This document shows, piece by piece, positions 24,928-33,469 of a stretch of DNA of 64,000 bases. Each line of letters begins with the position of its first letter. Position 1 is the stretch's first letter. A model generated the notes under the pieces. The model had not been told where the DNA came from, made no database searches, and saw only the letters and a program-made list of their open reading frames with translations. This DNA comes from G963704535 sp963704535 (GTDB lineage Bacteria > Chloroflexota > Chloroflexia > Chloroflexales > Roseiflexaceae), in contig OY969916.1 of the NCBI GenBank assembly GCA_963704535.1, positions 1,178,001 to 1,242,000 of the forward strand. Direction: 5' to 3'. A program made the translations under genes and the position numbers.

Positions 24928-25731
24928 ATGACACAGTACGGGTGGGCCGACGCGCCGGCCGAGGTGCGCGCGCAGGTCACGAATTTCGCCGATGCGCTCC
25001 AGGCGCTGCTGGGCGACAACCTCGCCGGCGTCTACCTCCACGGCTCACTCACAATGGGCTGCTTCAACCCGCAGCGCAGCGACATCGACCTGCTGGCCGT
25101 CACCGAGCGCGAGCCGGCGCCCGAGGCCAAACGCGACATCGCCGCGCTGCTGCTGCGCTTTTCCGCCGCCCCAGGCCCGTTCGAGATCAGCTTCCTGTCC
25201 AGGGCGCAGCTCCACCCCTGGCGCTACCCCACGCCCTACGACCTGCACTACGGCGAGCCAATGCGGGCGACCTACGAGCGAGACTTGGCGAACGGCCAGT
25301 GGCGACATTGGAACGACCAGCCCAGGACCGACCCCGACCTGGCCGCGCACATCACCATGGTACGGAGCCGCGGACTCTGCCTGCGCGGAGGGGCAATCAC
25401 GCAGGTCTTTCCGGCTGTCCCGGCGGAGCATTATGTCGAATTGATCCTGGACGATTTCAGGTGGGGCAGGGAGCGGATGGCTGACAACCCGGTCTACTTC
25501 ATCCTCAACACCTGCCGTGTGTATGCGTACCTCGCGGAGGGCCGGGTGCTCTCGAAAGACGAGGCTGGCGCGTGGGCGTCGAACGTGCTGCCGGAAGCCT
25601 TGCGCGGGCTAGTCACGCTGGCACTGGAGCTGTACCGCGGCACGCGCGGCGACGAGCCGGTTGACCAGGCGACTCTGGAGAATTTCGCGCTGGAACTGGA
25701 CGAACGCCTGCGTACCCTGAGAGCGCTGTGA
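24928..25731 (+). CDS. Nucleotidyltransferase with aminoglycoside-adenylyltransferase-like C-terminal domain
   Basis: The protein has 267 residues. The N-terminal pol-beta-type NTase motif is GVYLHGSLTMGCFNPQRSDI followed by DLLAV, with the two metal-binding Asp residues in SDIDLL. The C-terminal helical part (about 140-267, with WGRERMADNPVYFILNTCR) matches DUF4111 of AadA-like enzymes. Related proteins adenylylate streptomycin or spectinomycin, but most environmental members have unknown substrates. It is the only plus-strand gene between VWA2 and VWA3 and so interrupts the cluster. The start chosen avoids codons in element IV. Confidence 0.8.
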   Translation: MTQYGWADAPAEVRAQVTNFADALQALLGDNLAGVYLHGSLTMGCFNPQRSDIDLLAVTEREPAPEAKRDIAALLLRFSAAPGPFEISFLSRAQLHPWRYPTPYDLHYGEPMRATYERDLANGQWRHWNDQPRTDPDLAAHITMVRSRGLCLRGGAITQVFPAVPAEHYVELILDDFRWGRERMADNPVYFILNTCRVYAYLAEGRVLSKDEAGAWASNVLPEALRGLVTLALELYRGTRGDEPVDQATLENFALELDERLRTLRAL

Positions 25732-25763
25732 TCACTCGCACCCAGCTTGCCGGGAAAACGCGA

Positions 25764-28517
25764 TCATTCCTCGCCCCGCGCCCGCCGCCGCGCCCGCTCC
25801 TGGGCCTCACGCAGCCGCTCCAGGTCCTGCGACGGAGTCCGTTGCTCGGCGCTGGGCGGTTTGCTGACAGGCCGATCAGCGGTAGCGGGAGTCGCATTGG
25901 CTGGCTGAACGCTTTGGCGTCTAACAACTGACCACGGACGACGGACAACTGACGACCCGAACAGCAGCCGTCGCACGCCGATGTCGAAGGGCAGCAGCAG
26001 CAGTGCCAGCCACAACAGCGGCAGCCCGATCTCCTGGACCGCGCCCTGGCTGCCGGAGTTGGCGTCGAACGCCGCCGCCGGCGCCGGATTCATGCGGCCA
26101 CCGGTGTCGCGCGCCAGCCCATCCATGACCGGCTGGTTCGCGCCGCGGCTGCGGTACTCGGCGCTCTGCGGCACCACCGCGCCGGCTGTCACGGCGCCGA
26201 ACGGCTGCCCGCTCACCTCCTGTGCCACCAACTGCACCAGGTACGCGCCGGGCCGCGCCCCGCTCACCGTCGCGCGGTACTGGCCGGGGCCGACCTCGCG
26301 CAGCATTATGTCGAGACTGCTCCCATCGGCGGCCAGCATCCGGCCGACGACCTGGAGGCCGGTCTGCGGGCGGCCGAGGTCATCCTGGGCCTGGGCGCTG
26401 AGCACCAGCAGATCGCCGGAGGAGCTGGCCTGGAGCGCCAAGTTCTCGGAGCCGGGCGGCGGCAGCAGCCAGCCGATCAACTGGGCGCCGAAGCGCGGAA
26501 ACTGATCCCAGGCCACCCAATCCTTGCCCCACTGCCCCTTGAGATCGCTGGTCCACGCCAGCGCCCGCCCCAGCCCGTACTGCCACGCCGCCAGCACCGG
26601 GTCGCCGCGCGGCGAGGCCAGCAGCACCTGGGCCGTCTGCCGGGGCGTGGTCAGCACGTAGCCGCGCAATTGCGGCGCCCGCTCGACACCGCGCAGGATC
26701 GGGTGTGGGGCGCCGCGCGCCGGCACAAAGGTCTCTTCGACGACGTAGGGCTGGATGACCGCCTGGGTCTCATCGGCGACGATCGAAGGGATATTGGCGG
26801 CCCTATCGGTCAGAAACGTGCGCCCGGCCCCGACCCGCGCCATATCGCGGATGAACGGCACGTGCGGGCCGTCGCCCAGCGCAATCGAGGTCAGCGTCAC
26901 CTGCTCGTCGTGAAGCTGCCGCACCAACTCAAGCGCGCCCTCCTGCTGCACGGTATCCGAGCCGTCGGTGATCGTAATAATGTGGCGCAGCGGCCGGTCG
27001 CTCCTGCGGATATAGCGTGCGGCCTCGGCCAGGCCATCATGGATGTTGATCCCGCCGCCGCCCGGCTGCAAATGCGCCAGCGCCTCGATCGCCTCATCAC
27101 GCCGGGTGCCGGGCAGCGGGCCGACCACGCCGTGAGCCTCGCTGTCGAACGGGATCACGGTCAGCTCGTCCTCGTCGCGCATCAGCGCCGCGATCCGCTG
27201 CGCGCCCTCGGCCGCCAACGCGATCTTGGTGCGCCCGTCCTCCTCGGCGGCCATGCTGCCGGAGATATCGATCACCACCACGATGCTGACCGGCGGAAAG
27301 CGCACCAGCGCCGGGATGTCCATCGACACCGGCAGCGCCTCCTCGACCGGCGTTCGCCGCCAGCCGCCCGCGCCAAACGACTCCGGCCCGCCGACCATCA
27401 GCAGGCCGCGGCCCAGGTCGTGGACGTAGGCCGAGAGCGATGTCTGTGCCCGCTCCGGCAGCGCCCGCCTGGGCACATTCACCAACACCACCGCGTCGTA
27501 CGCGCTCAAGTCGCCCAGGCCCACCGGCATCGCCCCCGGCGCGACGGTCATCGTGTCGACCTGCACCGCCTTGAGCGCGTTGTACAGGTTGGCCGCCTCG
27601 CCGGGTGTGCCCTCAACCAGCAGCACGCGCGGCTGGCCGCTGACGAAGCTGTACGCCTCGGCGGCATTGTTCTCCGGCCGCGCGTCACCGACGACCTCAA
27701 GCCGGACAATGTAACGGTTGAAATAAGGCTGCGCCTCGGGCAGGGCAACCTCCAGCCGCTGTGCCCCCGCCGGCACCTGGATCTGCTGGTCGGCCAGCAG
27801 CACGCCGCCCGGCCCGACGATCGTCAGCCGCCCGCTGGTCGCCGCGTTGCTCTCCAGGTCGATCCGCATCCGCAGCCGTTGGCCCTCGCGGGCGGCGGCG
27901 GGCAGAGTCACACCGCTGATCTGCGCGTCTACCCCATCGGCCATCCCGCTGAGCGGCACGATGTCGATTGGCACGCCGCGCGCCGCCGCCACTCGCGCGG
28001 CGGCCTGGGCGTCGCCGGCGTTCTCGCCGCCGTCGGACAGCAGCACCAGGCGCTGGTGCCCCTCGGCCGGCAGCAGCGCCAGCCCCAGTTGCACCGCATC
28101 CTCGATATTCGTCGCCCCGCCGCCCGGCTGGACGGCCACCTGGCCGAACAGGCGATCGGCCGAGGGTGTCCGCTCCACCAGCGCCCGCTGCCCAAACACG
28201 ACGATCGCCGCCCGGTCATCATTCGGCATAGCCGCCAGCGCCTGCTGGATGAACGCCTCGGCGCGGGCGCGCTGCGAGAGCGCGATCGAATCCGACCCGT
28301 CGAGCAGGAATACCGTGGTGACGGCGCCGACCGGGCGCACGAGCTGGGCGCCGGCCAGCGCCATGATCACGCCCAGCACCGCCAGCGTACGCATGAGCAG
28401 GCTCGACCAGAAGCGCCAGCGCGGCAGCCGGCGCGGGACGACCAGCGTCAGCGCCCACAGCGGCAGGAGCAGCAGGAGCAGCCAGAGGAAGGTTGGGAAG
28501 ATGAAGCTGAGTCGCAT
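25764..28517 (-). CDS. VWA3: large membrane protein with two von Willebrand A domains
   Basis: A 917-residue paralogue of VWA1 and VWA2 with the same domain order. VWA-1 has MIDAS DGSDS and an intact Thr (GGATNIED). VWA-2 has DISGSM but GGGGINIHDGL, so the MIDAS Thr is Ile. The C-terminal helix LLWLALLLLPFDIGVRRLL precedes a tail that contains SVVRRPWSVVRRQSV, encoded by a tandem-word repeat (25922-25950), and ends RLREAQERARRRARGEE. The start at 28517 aligns with VWA1 (MRLSF). A word hairpin separates it from the BatA-like gene upstream, with which it is probably co-transcribed. Confidence 0.85.
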   Translation of the reverse strand: MRLSFIFPTFLWLLLLLLPLWALTLVVPRRLPRWRFWSSLLMRTLAVLGVIMALAGAQLVRPVGAVTTVFLLDGSDSIALSQRARAEAFIQQALAAMPNDDRAAIVVFGQRALVERTPSADRLFGQVAVQPGGGATNIEDAVQLGLALLPAEGHQRLVLLSDGGENAGDAQAAARVAAARGVPIDIVPLSGMADGVDAQISGVTLPAAAREGQRLRMRIDLESNAATSGRLTIVGPGGVLLADQQIQVPAGAQRLEVALPEAQPYFNRYIVRLEVVGDARPENNAAEAYSFVSGQPRVLLVEGTPGEAANLYNALKAVQVDTMTVAPGAMPVGLGDLSAYDAVVLVNVPRRALPERAQTSLSAYVHDLGRGLLMVGGPESFGAGGWRRTPVEEALPVSMDIPALVRFPPVSIVVVIDISGSMAAEEDGRTKIALAAEGAQRIAALMRDEDELTVIPFDSEAHGVVGPLPGTRRDEAIEALAHLQPGGGGINIHDGLAEAARYIRRSDRPLRHIITITDGSDTVQQEGALELVRQLHDEQVTLTSIALGDGPHVPFIRDMARVGAGRTFLTDRAANIPSIVADETQAVIQPYVVEETFVPARGAPHPILRGVERAPQLRGYVLTTPRQTAQVLLASPRGDPVLAAWQYGLGRALAWTSDLKGQWGKDWVAWDQFPRFGAQLIGWLLPPPGSENLALQASSSGDLLVLSAQAQDDLGRPQTGLQVVGRMLAADGSSLDIMLREVGPGQYRATVSGARPGAYLVQLVAQEVSGQPFGAVTAGAVVPQSAEYRSRGANQPVMDGLARDTGGRMNPAPAAAFDANSGSQGAVQEIGLPLLWLALLLLPFDIGVRRLLFGSSVVRRPWSVVRRQSVQPANATPATADRPVSKPPSAEQRTPSQDLERLREAQERARRRARGEE

Positions 28518-28597
28518 AGTGAGAACAGAGAACAAAGAACAGAAAACAAAGAACGCATCGTATTGAGGATTTGTTCTTTATTCTTTGTTCTTTGTTC
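28518..28597. repeat. Tandem-word hairpin (AACAAAGAAC words)
   Basis: AACAGAGAACAAAGAACAG-type words are followed by GTTCTTTGTTCTTT-type complement. It exactly fills the gap between the VWA3 start and the TAA stop of the BatA-like gene, which abuts the last word. Confidence 0.75.
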
Positions 28598-30502
28598 TTA
28601 AGCCGCTGTGCGTCGCTGCCGCCAGCGCTCGCGCAGGTACGCGATGCCGTTGCGCTGGTAGACCAGCCACTCGACCACCAGCACCAGCAGCGCCAGCGCA
28701 GCCAGCCAGCGCCAGAATTCCTGCCGACCGACCCGGTCGTCGCGCACGGCCTGGGGCAAGCCGCTGACCTGCGGCACGTTCAGCTCCGGCTTGGTCGCGA
28801 TCTGCAACTCGTCCGGGGCGAACAGGTTGACCGCGTAGCGCTGCCGGCTCACCAGCCGCTCGCCCTGGCGCTGCTCGACGATGTAGGGGCCAAGCGCCTC
28901 GGTGTCGGCGTAGATCGCCTGGCCGTTCTGGATTGGGACCTGCACCGCCTCGCCGTCCGGCCGGGTCACGCGCACCTCCGTGATACTGGCGTCGACCGGG
29001 ATCGCCAGCGGCTGGCCGGGGGCAAGCTGGGCCGCCTCGGCGCCGCTGCCGGGCGCCAGGTAGCCAATGATATTGGAGAGCAGCAGCGGGAACGCCACCT
29101 GAAGCGGCAAGTCCGACTCGTGCAGATCAAAGGCCAGCACCACGATCCGGCGCCCGTCGCGCTCGCCGGCCAGCAGTAGCGGCCCGCCGTCGCCGTCAAC
29201 GACGACGCGCGCCCACGAGCCGGGCACCAGCTTATTGGCCCTGAGCACGCTAATCTCGCTTAGGCTGACGTTGCGGAGGAGCGGCTCCTCGCCTGGCGCT
29301 GGGCGCAGCGCCGGAAAATCGATCTGCCCGGTGACGGAGAAGAACTCGGTCGAGCGGGGCGGGGCGATAAAGAGCAGGCTGCCGGGCGGCAGCGCCGCGG
29401 GCACGCTACCGTCGAAGATCGTCACCGGCACCTGCGCCGCCGTCTCGGTAAAGGTCGCCGTGCTGGTCGGCACCAGCGTCACCTTGATCCCCGGCAGCAG
29501 CCCCAGCCCGGTTTCGAGGAAGCGGTTGCCGCTGCTGACCACCCGCACCACCGTGCCCTCGCCGGCTGTGCTGACCGCCCAAGCCTGATCGTCCTGCTGG
29601 AGCGCGTCCCCCTGGGCCTCGTCGGTCAGCCGGGCGTCGGCCACGCGCACCTGGGCCGGCACCTCGACAACGATCGCCTTGTCCCGGCCAGGATCGAGCG
29701 TGAGCCGGTAGGCGCTGAAAAGCACCCCGTCGAGGTAGATATCCATGCGGCGGTTCGCCACGTCGGGACCGTAGTTGGTCGCCTGCGCGAACAGCGTCTG
29801 CCCGGCGGCGCTCGGTTGGAGCGCCATCGCGCTGATCGCGACATTGTTCTTGCCCTCCCCGATCGGGAAATAGCGCACGGTCGCGGGCATCTGGATCTCG
29901 GTCGGGATCTTGACATTGCCGTCGGAGATAATCGCCACCTCGCTCTCGGCCTCGCGCGAGGAGAGCGCCGCAGCCAGCGTCAGAGCCTGCGACAGATCGC
30001 TCCCGCCGCCATTGCGTAGCGTGATGCCATTGATCGCGTCGCGCAGTTGGCGCCGGTCGGTCGTGGCCGCCGCCGGGACCTCCATCTGCCCGCCGGCGGC
30101 GATCACCGTCGCCCGCCCGCCGTCGGGGAGCTGGTCGATCAAGGTGATCGCTTGGCGCTTGGCGGCCTCTAGCCGCGTCTGCTGGACATCAGTGGCGCCC
30201 ATGCTGGCCGAGCGATCGACGATCACAATCAGGTTGCGCCCGGCGATGCCAGCCGTGCGGAAGAATGGCCGGGCCAGCGCCAGCGCCAGCAGCAGCAGCA
30301 GCAGCAACTGGAGCAGCAACAGCAGGTTGCGACGCAGCCGCTGCCAGGGCGCATTGGCCTCGACATCGCGAACCATCCGCTGCCACAGAAACGTCGACGA
30401 GACCTTGCGCTCCTCGCGGCGCAGCTTCAGCAGGTACATCGCCACGATGATCGGGCCGACGACCAGTGCGCTAATAAGGGCCAGAGGTGCGAGAAAAGAC
30501 AT
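28598..30502 (-). CDS. BatA-like membrane protein with VWA domain
   Basis: A 634-residue protein. The N-terminal BatA/aerotolerance-regulator segment has two membrane helices (LALISALVVGPIIVAMYLLK, then a Leu-rich helix before ALARPFF). A VWA domain follows at about 88-200 with MIDAS DRSAS, Ser in place of Thr (GGGSDLS) and ISDGN. A beta-rich region, then a last helix LAALALLVLVVEWLVYQ and a basic tail complete it. It would sit with the VWA domain outside the membrane and forms a unit with DUF58 and MoxR, as in Bat operons. BatA proteins have been linked to stress tolerance and envelope maintenance. Confidence 0.85.
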   Translation of the reverse strand: MSFLAPLALISALVVGPIIVAMYLLKLRREERKVSSTFLWQRMVRDVEANAPWQRLRRNLLLLLQLLLLLLLALALARPFFRTAGIAGRNLIVIVDRSASMGATDVQQTRLEAAKRQAITLIDQLPDGGRATVIAAGGQMEVPAAATTDRRQLRDAINGITLRNGGGSDLSQALTLAAALSSREAESEVAIISDGNVKIPTEIQMPATVRYFPIGEGKNNVAISAMALQPSAAGQTLFAQATNYGPDVANRRMDIYLDGVLFSAYRLTLDPGRDKAIVVEVPAQVRVADARLTDEAQGDALQQDDQAWAVSTAGEGTVVRVVSSGNRFLETGLGLLPGIKVTLVPTSTATFTETAAQVPVTIFDGSVPAALPPGSLLFIAPPRSTEFFSVTGQIDFPALRPAPGEEPLLRNVSLSEISVLRANKLVPGSWARVVVDGDGGPLLLAGERDGRRIVVLAFDLHESDLPLQVAFPLLLSNIIGYLAPGSGAEAAQLAPGQPLAIPVDASITEVRVTRPDGEAVQVPIQNGQAIYADTEALGPYIVEQRQGERLVSRQRYAVNLFAPDELQIATKPELNVPQVSGLPQAVRDDRVGRQEFWRWLAALALLVLVVEWLVYQRNGIAYLRERWRQRRTAA

Positions 30503-30544
30503 ACGTATTCCTAAACCAAGCCAAACAGCAGTTAGCCTTCGATT

Positions 30545-31435
30545 CTACCGCAGCACCCCGCGCTTCCGCAAGGTCGACATCACGAACTCGTCGATCGGGA
30601 TCGCCGTGTTCACAAAGATATAGGTGATGCCGCGCCCATTGCAAAAGGTCTCGATCTCCTGGCGCCAGGAGCGTAGGTTGGCGTCGTAGCGCCGCAGCAC
30701 GTCGATATCGGCGGTGATCTCGACCGCCTCGCCGCCCTCGGCGTCGAGCAGCCGGAAGTCGCCGTCGAACGCCGGCTTCACCTCCTGCGGCGCGAGGATA
30801 TGCAGGATCGTGATCTCGAAGGGCCGCGAGGTCAGCGCCCGCAGCGCCTCCTCCCAATTGGGATCCATCAGGTCGGAGCAGAGCAGCAGCGGACCGGCGT
30901 TACGCGCGGACTGGATGTAGCGGCGGCAGGCGCCGAGCAGGTTGCCGCTGGTGCCAGCGGGCAGCTTCTGCAAAAAATCAAACAGCGGCAGCGCGCCACG
31001 CTTGCCACGGACACTGGGCAACTGCCGGGCCGTGGTATCGGCGAACGCCGTCACCGTGACCCGATCGAGGCTTGAGAGCGCGATATAGCCGAAGGCCCCA
31101 GCAGCGCGGCGAGCATACAGAAGCTTGTTCGGATCGCCCCAATCCATCGAGGCGCTATTATCCACCAGCAGATGGATCGTCAGCTCCTCCTCGGCCACAA
31201 ATAGCTTGAGGAAGAAGCGCTCGGCGCGAGCGTAGAGGTTCCAATCGATCTGGCGAATATCGTCGCCGGAGACATATGGACGGAAGTCAGCGAACTCGAC
31301 CGAGCTGCCGCGCCGCGGGCTGCGGCGCTCGCCCTGCATATCGCCGGCCATCGCCCGTTTCGTCAGCAGCGCCAGCCGGTCGAGCTTGCGGAGGAACGCA
31401 GAATCGAAGAAGGGTTGTTGAGGTGAAATTGTCAT
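30545..31435 (-). CDS. DUF58 domain protein
   Basis: The 296 residues contain the DUF58 signature RGSSVEFADFRPYVSGDD followed by IRQIDWNLYARAERFFLKLF. A degenerate VWA fold follows: VDNSASMDWG, AGTSGN and LLCSDLMD. DUF58 proteins nearly always lie next to moxR, as here, and are thought to be MoxR partners in maturing or regulating VWA proteins. No membrane segment is visible. The gene is 42 bases upstream of the BatA-like gene. Confidence 0.9.
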   Translation of the reverse strand: MTISPQQPFFDSAFLRKLDRLALLTKRAMAGDMQGERRSPRRGSSVEFADFRPYVSGDDIRQIDWNLYARAERFFLKLFVAEEELTIHLLVDNSASMDWGDPNKLLYARRAAGAFGYIALSSLDRVTVTAFADTTARQLPSVRGKRGALPLFDFLQKLPAGTSGNLLGACRRYIQSARNAGPLLLCSDLMDPNWEEALRALTSRPFEITILHILAPQEVKPAFDGDFRLLDAEGGEAVEITADIDVLRRYDANLRSWRQEIETFCNGRGITYIFVNTAIPIDEFVMSTLRKRGVLR

Positions 31436-31472
31436 ATCGGTGAAACGTGAAACGTGAAGTCGCTGGGCTCAA

Positions 31473-31535
31473 TGTGCAAAGGGGGTTCTTGAGGAGGCTG
31501 CCCCCTCAAACTCCCCCTTTTCAGATAGCCTCTTA
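31473..31535. repeat. Hairpin repeat family 2, single copy
   Basis: GGGTTCTTGAGGAGGCTGCC, complement CCCCTCAA, then CTCCCCCTTTTCAGATAGCCTCTTA. The final TTA is the TAA stop codon of the next minus-strand gene. It lies between DUF58 and that gene. Confidence 0.85.
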
Positions 31536-31922
31536 CATTAATGGACGGTAATCCGGTTGGGGCTGCGGCTCCTGCTCCAGCCGCCGCGCCAGCAGCGTGC
31601 CCAGCATCCCGCCGGAGATAGCGGCGATCACTTGCAGCAGCGCAAGGCGCGGATCGACAAACAACAGCAGGTTGCCACCAAGCCCAAGGCCCACCCCGAT
31701 CTCCACGGCGACCACGAATAGCCCAATCGCAAAGCCAGGCACTGGAGGCGGTCGCTGTGCCCATCGCCCGGCGACCATGCCGCCGAGCGCCGTCCAAACT
31801 GGCAGCAGCGCGGTCGGAAGTTGCGGTATCGCAAGCCACCAGGACACCATGAAGGTCGCGCAGCCGAGCCCAAGCGCAAACGCAAGGCCGACCAGCATGG
31901 CCGGAATGCGCACCATCCTCAC
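31533..31922 (-). CDS. Small membrane protein of the MoxR cluster
   Basis: The 129 residues have four predicted membrane helices with Gly- and Ala-rich packing (LVGLAFALGLGCATFMVSWW, LLPVWTALGGMVAG, FAIGLFVVAVEIGVGLGLGG, LLQVIAAISGGMLGTLLA). No conserved motif is recognised. Position between moxR and DUF58 suggests a structural role in the same membrane system. The stop codon is contributed by the end of a family 2 repeat. Confidence 0.65.
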   Translation of the reverse strand: MRMVRIPAMLVGLAFALGLGCATFMVSWWLAIPQLPTALLPVWTALGGMVAGRWAQRPPPVPGFAIGLFVVAVEIGVGLGLGGNLLLFVDPRLALLQVIAAISGGMLGTLLARRLEQEPQPQPDYRPLM

Positions 31923-31925
31923 CCT

Positions 31926-31987
31926 CCACCAGTTAGGAGTTATGAGTTAAGAGTGCAGAGTTAAAGGTCGATCTCATAACTCTTAAC

Positions 31988-31990
<3 letters not shown>
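31926..31990. repeat. Tandem-word hairpin (AGTTAAGAGTTATG words)
   Basis: AGTTAGGAGTTATGAGTTAAG-like words pair with CATAACTCTTAACTTA. The TAA stop of moxR (31990-31988) is the last part of the repeat. A terminator role is plausible. Confidence 0.7.
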
Positions 31991-32986
<996 letters not shown>

Positions 32987-33007
32987 AAAAACTCCGGTTG
33001 TAACATA

Positions 33008-33099
33008 CAAAAAAAGGGGAATTTGAGGGGAAACCCCCCAAGAACCCCTTTCCACCACGGATTGCGAGTGAGAAGAGGACCTTTTCAGATGATTTCTTA
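33008..33099. repeat. Hairpin repeat family 2, near full length
   Basis: GGGGAATTTGAGGGG, complement CCCCCCAAGAACC, CCACCACGGATTGCGAGTGAG and the outer end CCTTTTCAGATGATTTCTTA. The final TTA is the stop codon of the 69-residue gene. Confidence 0.85.
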
Positions 33100-33306
33100 G
33101 ACGCTCGACAACGCCAGCGTGATGGCCGTAATGCTGATCGTCGCGATCAGAAACGCTAGCCAAGACGCGACCGTCAGGGCAAAGGCGACCGCTAGAGCCA
33201 CGGAAGAGAGCTTAAAGCGACGAACACCCCAGATCATTGTCACGCTGCCGATCAGGACAAGCAAAGCCAGCGTGCCTACTATTACAAGTATCATACCTTC
33301 TGCCAT
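33097..33306 (-). CDS. Small two-helix membrane protein of the MoxR cluster
   Basis: Sixty-nine residues forming two membrane helices (MILVIVGTLALLVLIGSVTM and VALAVAFALTVASWLAFLIA) joined by a short basic loop WGVRRFKLS. No family is recognised. It lies between the Q/G-rich protein and moxR on the same strand, flanked on both sides by family 2 repeats. Its stop codon is provided by the repeat end. Confidence 0.55.
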   Translation of the reverse strand: MAEGMILVIVGTLALLVLIGSVTMIWGVRRFKLSSVALAVAFALTVASWLAFLIATISITAITLALSSV

Positions 33307-33341
33307 GCCTCGGCGCGGCGCGGAACCGAGGCGTAATGCTC

Positions 33342-33469
33342 TAATAAGGGGAGTTTGAGGGGTTTCCCCCTCAAGAATCCCTTTCCACCACCAAACCCTT
33401 AGAGGCGGTTGAAAAGGGGGAGTTTGAGGGGAAGCCCCTCAAGAACCCCTTCCCATTACCAAACTCTTA
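33342..33469. repeat. Two copies of hairpin repeat family 2
   Basis: Two units, AATAAGGGGAGTTTGAGGGG and TGAAAAGGGGGAGTTTGAGG, each with its complementary arm and a CCACCA- or CCATTACCA-type tail. The array ends ACTCTTA, whose TTA is the stop codon of the Q/G-rich protein gene. Confidence 0.85.

Noticed and set aside
26670..28601. Long open frame of 643 codons on the plus strand over VWA3
   Set aside because: Antisense shadow of VWA3; its extreme Arg/His/Gln content is typical of GC-rich reverse frames.
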